44,080 bases of DNA from Candidatus Oscillochloris fontis (GTDB lineage: Bacteria > Chloroflexota > Chloroflexia > Chloroflexales > Chloroflexaceae): contig NZ_RYFD01000038.1 of NCBI RefSeq assembly GCF_004138135.1, positions 1 through 44,080 of the forward strand, given 5' to 3'. Positions 33,554-41,918 of this stretch are shown in pieces. The position numbers and the translations under genes are program-made. The notes under the pieces were generated by a model, which was given only the letters and a program-made list of their open reading frames with translations, ran no database searches and was not told the origin of the DNA. Each line of letters opens with the position of its first letter. Positions within the stretch are counted from its first letter, which is position 1.

Positions 33554-34614
33554 GGCGTAGCCCGTGTCGTAGCCGCCACCATCTGCGCGACAAGTGGGTG
33601 GTGGCGGTAGGGCGGCGGGGTGCGGTAGGGGTAGGTGCGGTTGGTGAGCAGCACCAGCGCGGCTTGAACCTGTGGGATGATCACGATCACGGTGCCGGTG
33701 AAGCCGGTATGGCCTATCGTCCCCGCTGGGGCTGATCCCATAAAGGCGCTTCGATCCCGCGCCCAGCCTAGCCCACTCGCCAGGGGCTGGCCGGTGGGTG
33801 TCCGCATGTGGCTGGTGTAGTCGCGGAAGGCCAGGGCCACCGTAGCTTCACGCAGGATCTGACGCCCGCCCCACGCCCCGCCTTGGAGCCAGAGGCTGGC
33901 AAAACGCGCCATATCGGCGGCGGTGCTAAAGAGTCCCGCATGACCCGCCACCCCACCCAGCGCATAGGCGCTCTCGTCATGCACGACGCCATGCACCAGA
34001 CCTCCGCGCCAGTGCTCGTCCCACTCGGTGGGCGCGATGCGCTCACGCAGGTGTGGCGCGGGGCAGAAGGTGGTGTCACGCATCTCCAGGGGAGCTAGGA
34101 TTAGTTCGTGGATGGCGGCATCAAGCCCAGCCCCAAAGACCGCCGCTACTACTTCGCCCAAGAGCAGGGTGTTGATATTCGCATACGAGAGGTACGTGCC
34201 GGGTGGGTGCAACGGCTCAAGGTGCTGAATGGCGTCCCGAATCCCCGCCGCCCCCGCTTCACGCAGGCTGGAGAGCCGAATTTCTAGCCCGGCGCTATGC
34301 GTGAAGAGATGGCGCAACGTAACCCCATGCGCCCGCATGGCGGGCAGAAAGCGCTGCAACGGATCATCAAGCCGCAACAGACCGGCATCCATCAGGATGA
34401 GCGCCGCAGTCGCCGTGAAAGGCTTGGTCAATGAGGCGATGTCATACATCATCTCGCACGTCACCGGATGGCTACCAGGATCGCCATACATGGTGTTGCC
34501 GTATGCGGCATAGTGGAGTGTCTGCCCGGCACGCTGCGCATGCACAACTGCGCCAGGGAACATGTGGGCGTGGATGGCCTCGTTGACGAGGGTATCTATA
34601 TGCGTAGCGAACAT
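33550..34614 (-). CDS. serine beta-lactamase-like hydrolase (class C/PBP4* family)
   Basis: 354 residues from ATG 34614 ([10 protein letters not shown]); the frame upstream is repeat DNA. The active-site triad motifs are SLTK (S61, K64), YAN (Y144) and HTG (in [10 protein letters not shown]), plus [12 protein letters not shown]. The family (Pfam Beta-lactamase, often called serine hydrolase or esterase EstB-like) includes esterases, D-aminopeptidases and PBP-like enzymes; antibiotic hydrolysis is not implied. No signal peptide is evident, which argues for a cytoplasmic esterase-type role. The stop codon overlaps that of the jacalin-HhH gene in the shared palindrome CTAG. Confidence 0.88.
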   Translation of the reverse strand: MFATHIDTLVNEAIHAHMFPGAVVHAQRAGQTLHYAAYGNTMYGDPGSHPVTCEMMYDIASLTKPFTATAALILMDAGLLRLDDPLQRFLPAMRAHGVTLRHLFTHSAGLEIRLSSLREAGAAGIRDAIQHLEPLHPPGTYLSYANINTLLLGEVVAAVFGAGLDAAIHELILAPLEMRDTTFCPAPHLRERIAPTEWDEHWRGGLVHGVVHDESAYALGGVAGHAGLFSTAADMARFASLWLQGGAWGGRQILREATVALAFRDYTSHMRTPTGQPLASGLGWARDRSAFMGSAPAGTIGHTGFTGTVIVIIPQVQAALVLLTNRTYPYRTPPPYRHHPLVAQMVAATTRATP

Positions 34615-34629
34615 GCGATAAAAACCTCG

Positions 34630-34813
34630 TAGGGGCGAAGCATCGCCCACAAGCCGCGTTTGGGTTCTCCTGCTCCATGGCCCATAGCGGGCGAAGCATC
34701 GCCCACAAGCCGCGTTTGGGTTCTCCTGCTCCATGGCCCATAGCGGGCGAAGCATCGCCCACAAGCCGCGTTTGGGTTCTCCTGCTCCATGGCGGGCGAT
34801 GCTTCGCCCCTAC
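34630..34813. repeat. three 56-bp tandem repeats inside GTAGGGGCGAAGCATCGCC inverted ends
   Basis: GCGAAGCATCGCCCAC recurs at 34635, 34691 and 34747 (period 56) with CAAGCCGCGTTTGGGTTCTC in each unit. The array begins GTAGGGGCGAAGCATCGCCC and ends with the exact inverse GGGCGATGCTTCGCCCCTAC (34794-34813). It lies upstream of the beta-lactamase-like gene. Confidence 0.85.
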
Positions 34814-34856
34814 AGGATGATCGGGGAACCCAACGATGATCGGGTTTCTTTGCGTC

Positions 34857-37424
34857 TTAGCGCCTTGGCGTCAAGAAGAAATTTGGCAAAAATCCTCGCC
34901 GCAACGCAATCTCCACCACCCAGAGCAGCAGCGCCATACCCACCAGCAGCGGCCACAGGTTGAAGACTCCCGCCCCCACCGGCGTGGTTCGCGCTTCACC
35001 CACTACCACCGGGCTGAGTTGCCCCCCACTGACCTCGGTGATCGCTTGGAGGAGGGTTGCTCCGTCGGTGGGTGCGTGGTCTAGTTGGTACTCCTCGGCC
35101 ACGGGTTGCACATAGCCCACCACATGTTCTTGGCGCTGTCCATCATACAGCACCACGACCGAGACGCAGTACGCGCCGGGGGTGGGTAGAAGTAACTCTT
35201 GGGTATAGCGCCCCGGCGCACTCTGGCGCACATCAAAGGTGCGCGTTGTGCCGTCGGGAAGGGTGATCAGCGCGTTCACCGTCGCCAGATTGATCGGGAT
35301 ACCGCCGGGTTGCGCCGCATCCACGATCAGGCGTGCGCCCCCCGGCTGGGGATCGAGGCGTACCTGAAGCAGCCCGCTCTCTGGGTCGGGGAGGGTGTAG
35401 CGCACCAACTGAGCCAGAAAACGGCTCGTGCCCCCCCAGGCTTGCCACTGGCCCATCCATGCCGGATCGAGGCCGGGTAGCCAGGCCACGGCACGGCCAA
35501 GCCCGTACTGCCAGGTGGCAAGCAGGGGATCACCAGCGGGGGATTCTAAGATCACCTCGGTCTGCGGGCGTCTACTCACCGCCACATAGCCGCCCAGTTC
35601 TGGCAGATCGGCGGGGGCAATGTCGCGCATGAGTTGGTGCGCCTGGGCGAGTTCGGCGCGCAACGCCTGCTCGACCGCCGGATCGGAACCGGCGATCTTG
35701 CTCTCTAGCAGCGTGAGGCGCGGGATGTCAGCGGGTTGATCGGCGTAGTAGTAGCGCCCGCCACCCCACGCGGCAAGTTGCTTGAGCAGCGCGGTGTCGG
35801 AATCGAGACCAATCGCAATCGTCGAGAGGGTGATCTGTTGGCTGCGGGCGGTCTCGACGAGGCGTTGGTAGAGGGCGGTATCGTTGAGGAAGGAGCGTCC
35901 ATCGGTGAGCAGCACGGCGTGACGCACCTTGGTCGGTTGTTCAGCTAACGCAGGCAGTCCCACTTCTAAGGCGCGCTCGATGCGGGTGCCACCGCCACTC
36001 GGCAGGTTAGCGATCTGCTCCTGGATCTGAGCCACACTCAACCCGCCACTAATCAGTTGGAAAGGCACCACCCACAGGGTCTCGGTATCAAAAGCGAGGA
36101 TACCGATCCGATCCTCTGGTTGCAAGGTCTCGCTGGCCAATTGCGCCGCCTCTTTGGCCATATCAAACTTACTCACCCCAAACGAAGCCAACATACTCGC
36201 TGAGCGATCCATAATCAGCAGGAGCGCCACATCACTGCGCTGCGGGCGCGGGGGCGGCTCCATCAGCACCGGCAACACATCGGCCAGCGGGGTATCCTGA
36301 TAGGAGCCGAGGGTAAACGAGGTATGCCCGCCCAGCACCAGCAGGCCGCGCCCTTCACTGCGCACAAATTCGCGCACCGTGGCCATCTGATCGAGACTGA
36401 GCACCGTGGCGGGCAGATCCAGCAGCACCATACCGTCGTAGGCGGCCATATCGGAGATACGCGAGGGCATGCGCTCCGGGGAGATCTGGCTAGTACGCAG
36501 GCCCTCCTGCTCCAACAACTGCGCCAACCTCGCCCCCAATTCAGCCTGATTGGCCACAATCAGGATCGTGGGCGGACGCACCACCGTCGCCGTCGCACCA
36601 GCCTGGTTATTGGCGGCGAAGGTATCGCTCGCATTCGGATTGGTGATCAGTTCGGCCTGTACCTGAATCACCCCCGGAAGCCCCGCACGCTGGCGAACGG
36701 TGAACTGGGTATCGCCGGGAGTCAACATCAAGGCTTGATCGCTCAGGAGTTGGCCATCCACCCAGAGCCGCAGGCGAGCCGCGAGATCGCCGCCCCCCGC
36801 GTCGGGTTGGTAGCGCATAGTGACGACCAGCGGGAACTCCTCGTCGGGGCGCAGCAGGCGCGGGAGATCCACCCCAACAATCGCCGCATCCGGCAGAAGC
36901 GCCGCCTCAAACGGTAGCACATCAATCGTAATCCCCGCCGCCGCCAGTTGCTGCGCCGCAGACAACGCATCATCACGGGTCTGCACACCATCCGAGAAGA
37001 GCCAGATCCGCCCGCCGTTAGGCAAGAGCGCATGCGCCGCCCGTAGGGCACTCGCGAGGTCAGTTGCCGCCGGATCAACCGGAGTAATCGAACCAGCCGC
37101 CACCACCTGTGCGCCGAAGAAGAGCATACGCGCCTCGCCCGGCACCGCCTGCAAAGCCCGTTCAGCCTCCTGGCGCAACGTCACCCGCCCATCTGGCCCC
37201 AGGCTATCCGACTGATCCACCAACACAATCAGCGGCCCATCGGGAGCGACCTCCACCCCCAGCACCGGGTCAGCCAGCGCCAACACCAGCAGCGCCACGA
37301 TGCCCAAGCGCAGCGCCAGCACCGACACGCCCACCCGCAGCCCGCGCCAGCGCCAGAATAGCACGACGCTGGGGAGGAGGAGGAGGAGCCAGAGCAATTG
37401 TGGAGAACGGAGAAGCATGGTCAT
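34857..37424 (-). CDS. membrane-anchored vWA-domain protein with GATase1-like domain
   Basis: 855 residues. N-terminal hydrophobic helices (LLWLLLLLPSVVLFW, LALRLGIVALLVLALADPVL) and a final helix (LWPLLVGMALLLWVVEIAL) enclose a large presumably extracytoplasmic part. Order: a degenerate first vWA-like segment (VLVDQSDSLG near 70); a beta-rich part; a class-I glutamine-amidotransferase-like segment (about 280-385, YDGMVLLDLPATVLS, GRGLLVLGGHTSFTLGSYQ) without the catalytic Cys; a full vWA with MIDAS DRSASM (D406); a second GATase-like part (YVAVSRRP, WQYGLGRAVAWLPGL); and a C-terminal beta domain. It is last in the leftward vWA/DUF58 cluster, separated from the BatA-type gene by a 216-base repeat-bearing gap and with its own -10 box seven bases before the ATG. 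Function: protein-protein or metal-dependent assembly, not established. Confidence 0.82.
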   Translation of the reverse strand: MTMLLRSPQLLWLLLLLPSVVLFWRWRGLRVGVSVLALRLGIVALLVLALADPVLGVEVAPDGPLIVLVDQSDSLGPDGRVTLRQEAERALQAVPGEARMLFFGAQVVAAGSITPVDPAATDLASALRAAHALLPNGGRIWLFSDGVQTRDDALSAAQQLAAAGITIDVLPFEAALLPDAAIVGVDLPRLLRPDEEFPLVVTMRYQPDAGGGDLAARLRLWVDGQLLSDQALMLTPGDTQFTVRQRAGLPGVIQVQAELITNPNASDTFAANNQAGATATVVRPPTILIVANQAELGARLAQLLEQEGLRTSQISPERMPSRISDMAAYDGMVLLDLPATVLSLDQMATVREFVRSEGRGLLVLGGHTSFTLGSYQDTPLADVLPVLMEPPPRPQRSDVALLLIMDRSASMLASFGVSKFDMAKEAAQLASETLQPEDRIGILAFDTETLWVVPFQLISGGLSVAQIQEQIANLPSGGGTRIERALEVGLPALAEQPTKVRHAVLLTDGRSFLNDTALYQRLVETARSQQITLSTIAIGLDSDTALLKQLAAWGGGRYYYADQPADIPRLTLLESKIAGSDPAVEQALRAELAQAHQLMRDIAPADLPELGGYVAVSRRPQTEVILESPAGDPLLATWQYGLGRAVAWLPGLDPAWMGQWQAWGGTSRFLAQLVRYTLPDPESGLLQVRLDPQPGGARLIVDAAQPGGIPINLATVNALITLPDGTTRTFDVRQSAPGRYTQELLLPTPGAYCVSVVVLYDGQRQEHVVGYVQPVAEEYQLDHAPTDGATLLQAITEVSGGQLSPVVVGEARTTPVGAGVFNLWPLLVGMALLLWVVEIALRRGFLPNFFLTPRR

Positions 37425-37431
37425 ACTGGGT

Positions 37432-37437
37432 AGTATA
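37432..37437 (-). promoter_or_regulatory. -10 box seven bases upstream of the vWA/GATase gene
   Basis: TATACT on the minus strand (37437-37432) ends seven bases before the ATG at 37424. No -35 match and no Shine-Dalgarno, suggesting a leaderless transcript. Confidence 0.45.
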
Positions 37438-37515
37438 CACGTTCACCGCCGAGGACGGACGATGCTTCGCCCCTACGCGGTTGAATAATGGGCGATGGGG
37501 TGTACCGATCATCCC

Positions 37516-37588
37516 GTAGGGGCGAAGCATCGCCCTCCAACTTCGTTCGGGTTCCCCGGCCACATGGAGGGCGATGCTTCGCCCCTAC
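37516..37588. repeat. GTAGGGGCGAAGCATCGCC element with 24-bp perfect arms
   Basis: The left arm 37516-37539 and right arm 37565-37588 are exact complements; the centre is CTTCGTTCGGG-rich. A solitary right arm of the same family lies near 37450-37467 (GATGCTTCGCCCCTAC). It occupies the gap between two vWA genes. Confidence 0.8.
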
Positions 37589-37640
37589 TAACAATGGGTT
37601 CACCGCATCACAATGCGTCCAGCCCGTGTGCCCCCCCCAC

Positions 37641-39482
37641 TCAACGCCGCGCATGCACATAGATCCACTCGCCCAAGACCACCGCCAACCCCAAGCCCAC
37701 CAGCCACGGCCAGAGCAACTGCGGATCACGGCGGAGACTCGCCGCTACCGCCGGAGCGTTACGCGCTGCCGGGAGGGCTTGCGGAGCTAAATTGGATTCC
37801 CGCGCCGCGCCGCTATTGACCGCGAGAATCCCCCGGAAGATTTCGCGCTCGCCCGCCAGTTCGCGTACTTCATAGAGGCCGGGGTGATCCAGGTTCAGAA
37901 TCGGGTGGATAGCGGATTCAACAGGAATACGGTGTAGGATACCGTGTGGATCGCGGATCTCGATCAGATCGCTGCGCAGATCAGGACGCAGGGTGAGGCG
38001 TTGCCCAGCTAAGATCGAAGCCGGAAGATCAGCGGGAGCCAGATCGCGCAGGGTACGTGCAAGGAGTAACGGAAAGGCCAACCGGGTGGTCAGGTTGGTC
38101 TGGGCCAGATCCATATTCCAGATCGCCACGTCGCTCTGCGCTACCTGCCCGCGCAGAATGAGCGGCTGTTCGGCATAACTCAGCAACACCTCGGCCCACA
38201 GCGGCGGCGTAATCGGTGCCATCGTCTCTACCACCACCCCACCCAGACTCAGCCCGGCAAAGAGATCTGGTCGAGCCTGAACCATGATCGGCCCCGCCTC
38301 CACCCGCTGCGCTGGCTCCACATCCAATAAGGGCGAGCCAGTCGGCGGATTCAGCACCAACACCGCCCCCGCTGGCCACTGGTTGGGCAAAAAGCCATCT
38401 AGAATAGTGAGATCCGCCTCGGTTACTTCAACAAACGCCCCCGGACTGATCACCTGCACCTCAAGCCCCGGCATCGCCCGCAAGGCGCGTTCGAGCAGCG
38501 CCGGATTCGCACTGACCAGACGGGTGCGCAGCGGGCGGCTGACGAGACTCAGGTAGGCCACATCATCGGCGGGCAGGTCGTCGTTGCCGTCCAACTCGGC
38601 ACGCACGCCGCGCACACCGGGCGGGATCGTCCACACCTGCTCCACCTCCGCCTGGGGCGGGAAATCGAGGCTCCGGGTATCGAGCAGGCGATCATCGGCG
38701 AAGAGGCGTACATTGCTGCGCTGACGCGCATGGCTGTAGTTCGCGGCGCGCAGATAGATCTGCACCATCCCGCCCTGGTTCTGGGGGCGCGCCGCCAGGG
38801 TCAGAATCGCCCGGTTGGGCAGTTCCGTGCCGATAGGCTCCCAGCGCAGCGCCAAGTGGGTAGGGGCGTTACGCAACTCCGTATCGAGAGCGGGCAGCGC
38901 CGCATCGGTCAGCACCACCACCTGACCTGCGGGGCGATGCTGAAGATCGCTGGCCGCCAACGTCAATGCGGTTGCCAGATCGCTGCCCACTCCGGCGGGT
39001 TGCAGTGCCTCGGCAGCCGCCAAGAGGCGACTCACACCCGCCGGGCCAGCCCGATCCACCAGCCGCGCCTCTGGCCCGGCGCTGATCAGGGTCAGCGTGG
39101 CCTGACCGTTCAGCCCCGCCGCCAACGTGCGCAGCCGCGCCCGCGCCGCATCCAAGCGACTCCCCGATCCCGCCGGAGCCGCCATGCTGGCCGAGGTATC
39201 CACGATCACCACCAGATGTTGGGGACGCCCAAAGAGATCGCTCAACCATTGCGGCTGCGCCAAGGCCAGCGCGAGGAAGAACGCCGCCAGCAGATGCAGC
39301 ACGAGTAGCAGCGTCAACTTGAGATGACGCCGACTGAGCGCATCATGGCGGCGCGGCAGGTGCTGCCAGAGCAGCAGCGCGGGCACCACCACTCGCCGCC
39401 GCCGTTCGCGGATCAGGTGCAACACCACAATCAGTGGCAGGCTGAGTAGGGCGAGTAGCCCCAGTGGAACGAGGAGGCTCAT
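37641..39482 (-). CDS. BatA-type membrane protein with vWA domain
   Basis: 613 residues. The N-terminus matches the BatA/aerotolerance-regulator type (MSLLVPLGLLALLSLPLIVVLHLIRERRRR, VPALLLWQHLPRRH, second helix LLLVLHLLAAFFLALALAQPQWL). A vWA domain follows with MIDAS DTSASM (D95), then beta-rich and GATase-like segments (ADLTILDGFLPNQWPAGAVLVLNPP), and a C-terminal helix (LWPWLVGLGLAVVLGEWIYV). Start codon is three bases after the DUF58 gene stop, so they are co-translated. Bat-type proteins usually act with a MoxR AAA ATPase and DUF58 protein in envelope or stress functions; MoxR is not encoded here. Confidence 0.85.
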   Translation of the reverse strand: MSLLVPLGLLALLSLPLIVVLHLIRERRRRVVVPALLLWQHLPRRHDALSRRHLKLTLLLVLHLLAAFFLALALAQPQWLSDLFGRPQHLVVIVDTSASMAAPAGSGSRLDAARARLRTLAAGLNGQATLTLISAGPEARLVDRAGPAGVSRLLAAAEALQPAGVGSDLATALTLAASDLQHRPAGQVVVLTDAALPALDTELRNAPTHLALRWEPIGTELPNRAILTLAARPQNQGGMVQIYLRAANYSHARQRSNVRLFADDRLLDTRSLDFPPQAEVEQVWTIPPGVRGVRAELDGNDDLPADDVAYLSLVSRPLRTRLVSANPALLERALRAMPGLEVQVISPGAFVEVTEADLTILDGFLPNQWPAGAVLVLNPPTGSPLLDVEPAQRVEAGPIMVQARPDLFAGLSLGGVVVETMAPITPPLWAEVLLSYAEQPLILRGQVAQSDVAIWNMDLAQTNLTTRLAFPLLLARTLRDLAPADLPASILAGQRLTLRPDLRSDLIEIRDPHGILHRIPVESAIHPILNLDHPGLYEVRELAGEREIFRGILAVNSGAARESNLAPQALPAARNAPAVAASLRRDPQLLWPWLVGLGLAVVLGEWIYVHARR

Positions 39483-39485
39483 GGG

Positions 39486-40418
39486 TTATGTCAACAATCG
39501 CCGAAGGCGCAGATAGGGCACCACCTGTTGTTCGAGCGGCCAATCGCTCAGAATCGGGGCATAGATCGCCCCACGCCGCGTACATGTATCGGCCAACTCC
39601 GCCTGCCACGCCCGCAGCCCACGTTGATAGGCGGCGAGGGTCTCGGCATCGAGCACCAGTTCCATGCGTTGCCCACTCTCACTATCCTCCAACTCCAGTG
39701 CCCCGTGGAGATCGGGCTGAAGATCGTGGCGATCCAGCAGATGCAGCACCAGCGGTTGCCAACGCGGCGGGCTGAGAGTACGCAGAACCTCCGCCAAGCC
39801 GTGTGGATCGAGCAGATCGGAGCAGAGCACCACCAGACCACCATGGGGGTAGGTGCGCCCATGCGCACGCACCAGCGCCACCAGATCAGTCTGCGGCTGC
39901 GGTTCAAGTGCCTCGATAAAGCGCAGCATCTCGATGCTGCGCGCCTTGCCCTGTGCAGGGCCAAAGGCGGGCAGCGGGCGATCCCCGAATGGCACAATCA
40001 GCAAGCGGTCGCTATGCGCCAACGCCAAATAGCCGAGTGCGGCCACCAACTGCTGCGCAAGGCGCAAGCGCGAGGGAGCGCCAACCACCATACTACGCGA
40101 GACATCCAGCAGCAGATGGACATGCACATCCTGTTCGGCCTCACCGAGACGCAGGAGCACATGATCGTGGCGCGCATAGGCATTCCAATCCACATAGCGC
40201 AGATCGTCGCCGTGGCTATAGGGCCGATGATCGCTCAGGATGCTCGCAGGCAACTGGTGGCGGCTCAGATGCTCACCACTGGCCGGATTGCCACGCAGCG
40301 TGCGCTGAGCTTGCAGGCTCAAACGCTCCATCCGCCGCAGGAACGCCTCATCAAAGAGCGGGCGTTCGGTAGCCGTAGCAGTATTGGTTTTAGGGCGAAA
40401 AATAGTCTTGAACCACAT
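39486..40418 (-). CDS. DUF58 domain protein (vWA-like)
   Basis: 310 residues from ATG 40418 (MWFKTIFRPK); a GTG at 40454 is an alternative. The DUF58 signature YSHGDDLRYVDWNAYARHD (near 60-80) is intact, followed by a vWA-like fold with DVSRSM and VVLCSDLLD. DUF58 proteins are soluble partners in MoxR/vWA gene clusters. The start overlaps the end of the upstream 40390 gene by 29 bases, and the stop is three bases before the BatA-type gene, so the three form a tight operon. Confidence 0.88.
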   Translation of the reverse strand: MWFKTIFRPKTNTATATERPLFDEAFLRRMERLSLQAQRTLRGNPASGEHLSRHQLPASILSDHRPYSHGDDLRYVDWNAYARHDHVLLRLGEAEQDVHVHLLLDVSRSMVVGAPSRLRLAQQLVAALGYLALAHSDRLLIVPFGDRPLPAFGPAQGKARSIEMLRFIEALEPQPQTDLVALVRAHGRTYPHGGLVVLCSDLLDPHGLAEVLRTLSPPRWQPLVLHLLDRHDLQPDLHGALELEDSESGQRMELVLDAETLAAYQRGLRAWQAELADTCTRRGAIYAPILSDWPLEQQVVPYLRLRRLLT

Positions 40419-41631
40419 CACGCAAATCCGCTGGAATACGCAGAGGATCATCACCCGACTGCACCGGGTCGCTACTCAGTTGCGGATCACCCTGCGAAAG
40501 ACTACCACCATTGCCGACACTCTCCGCCTCAGATTCGGCATTGGCCTGTGCCGGAGTTGAGCCATCGCCCTCGGTTGCCAATTCGAGCGGCACCCCATCT
40601 ACCCCCAAGCGCGGCGACTCCTGGGCACGTTGCGCACCGGGGAAGGCACTATCACCCGCGCCACCCGCCTGGGGCATCCCATCCTGTTGGGCTTGATCAG
40701 CCTGCGCAAGATCCTCGATCATATCCGCGAGCGCCTCCAGCGCCTGGGCCGCCTGATCATCACGCCCCGACTGCAAGCCATCCGCCTGCTGACGCAGTTG
40801 ATTGGCCAGATCGGGATTACCCGCCTCGATCCGATTGGCGGCGCGGCGCAACGCATTGCCCAGATCATTGCGGGCGGACTGGCCAATCTGCCCCGCCTGA
40901 TCGGCCAGTTCGCGCAACTGGCGCGCCGCTGTCTCCAGATCACCGCGATCAAGCGCCTCGGCTGCTGGGCGGGTCAAGCTCTGATCGCGCAGCGCATCAG
41001 CGAGCGCCTGCATCACAGCCGGATCGGGCATACTGGGCGCACTCCCCGGCGCAGTGGCGGGCTGCTCCACCAACGGATCGGGCGGGGGCGGCTGAGTCTG
41101 CGGATCAGGAGGAAGAGCCAGCGGCGGCAGCGGCTGAGCCGAGCCAAGCGGCAGCGGCGGCGCAACACCGATGAGCAGCAACATACCGCCCAGCAACAGC
41201 GCAAGCGTCGTGGTCAGCGCTACCTCAGACCAGGGGAAGGAGCGCTGGTGTTCGACGAAACGCACAATCTGGGCCACATTCTGATCGGCCTGCGCACGCA
41301 GATGCGCCGCGACCCCCACCGGGGTCGAATCAAGCTCCAGCGCCGTCGCAAGCTGCTCATGCAGATTGAAGCGCCGGTCGAGACGGCGCGCCACCAGCAC
41401 CGGCTTCAATGGCGGGCGCAGGAGCAACAGCGCCGCCCCCGCCAGACATGTCAGGACGAGCACCGCCAACCACTCCCAGCGCAGTGGCATGTCGAAGAGC
41501 AGCACCGCACCGAGCAGACAACATGCCAACGCCAAACCCAACCAGAGACCACGCAACAGCAGGCGCACCCCACGCCGCGCCCAGCGGTCACTTGCAAGCC
41601 GAGCCAGTTGGATATGTAAGGGATCGTGCAT
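40390..41631 (-). CDS. membrane protein with Pro/Gln-rich helical C-terminus, DUF4175-like layout
   Basis: 413 residues from ATG 41631 (MHDPLHIQLARLASDR). Two adjacent hydrophobic helices (about 27-75), a third near 142-162 (LTTTLALLLGGMLLLIGVA), a Pro-rich linker, then a long Ala/Gln/Asp-rich helical region (EALDRGDLETAARQLRELAD, ANRIEAGNPDLANQLRQQAD, ALEALADMIEDLAQ) and a disordered Gly/Ser/Glu tail. Members with such a layout occur at the head of vWA/DUF58 operons; no catalytic motif is visible. It is the first gene of the leftward operon, starts without a Shine-Dalgarno, and its promoter (41638-41667) places transcription start at the ATG. Confidence 0.72.
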   Translation of the reverse strand: MHDPLHIQLARLASDRWARRGVRLLLRGLWLGLALACCLLGAVLLFDMPLRWEWLAVLVLTCLAGAALLLLRPPLKPVLVARRLDRRFNLHEQLATALELDSTPVGVAAHLRAQADQNVAQIVRFVEHQRSFPWSEVALTTTLALLLGGMLLLIGVAPPLPLGSAQPLPPLALPPDPQTQPPPPDPLVEQPATAPGSAPSMPDPAVMQALADALRDQSLTRPAAEALDRGDLETAARQLRELADQAGQIGQSARNDLGNALRRAANRIEAGNPDLANQLRQQADGLQSGRDDQAAQALEALADMIEDLAQADQAQQDGMPQAGGAGDSAFPGAQRAQESPRLGVDGVPLELATEGDGSTPAQANAESEAESVGNGGSLSQGDPQLSSDPVQSGDDPLRIPADLRDVVQDYFSP

Positions 41632-41637
41632 GTGGGC

Positions 41638-41667
41638 ATTGTACCCGTCGCAGAGCAGGGGCGTCAA
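41638..41667 (-). promoter_or_regulatory. promoter of the vWA/DUF58 operon, predicted leaderless
   Basis: Minus strand: TTGACG (41667-41662), 18 bases, TACAAT (41643-41638), six bases, then ATG 41631. Both boxes are near consensus; start of transcription is predicted at or within a base of the ATG. Confidence 0.7.
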
Positions 41668-41808
41668 TGCAGGTTGGGTTGGAGATTAGGGCATGGGCAT
41701 CGCCCGCAGTCAATGGAAATAATTGGTTAAAAGTGCAAGGGTGGCAAGTTTATTTGTGTATTAACATGCAAACAATACCGATTTTCAATTTCATTACCAT
41801 ATTTTACC

Positions 41809-41836
41809 TTGACAGAACAAGTACCGGTACTATAAT
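41809..41836 (+). promoter_or_regulatory. consensus sigma70 promoter with palindromic spacer, for CHAT/zinc-ribbon genes
   Basis: Perfect TTGACA (41809-41814) and perfect TATAAT (41831-41836) are separated by 16 bases. The last ten spacer bases are the perfect palindrome GTACCGGTAC (41821-41830), a likely repressor site. The surrounding 41690-41918 is distinctly AT-rich compared with the rest of the window. Confidence 0.8.
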
Positions 41837-41918
41837 CACAGACAGGATAAGGTTATTTACTGAATAATTAACAACATTACCTATCGCTCACTACGCTCAA
41901 ACCACTATGAGGTGAACG

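Noticed and set aside
34630-34813. CRISPR-like array
   Set aside because: The 56-bp units are directly tandem with no unique spacers and no cas genes nearby.
39528-41174. 548-codon open frame antisense to the DUF58 and 40390 genes
   Set aside because: Crosses two real genes; product is Gln/Arg/His/Pro-rich low complexity.
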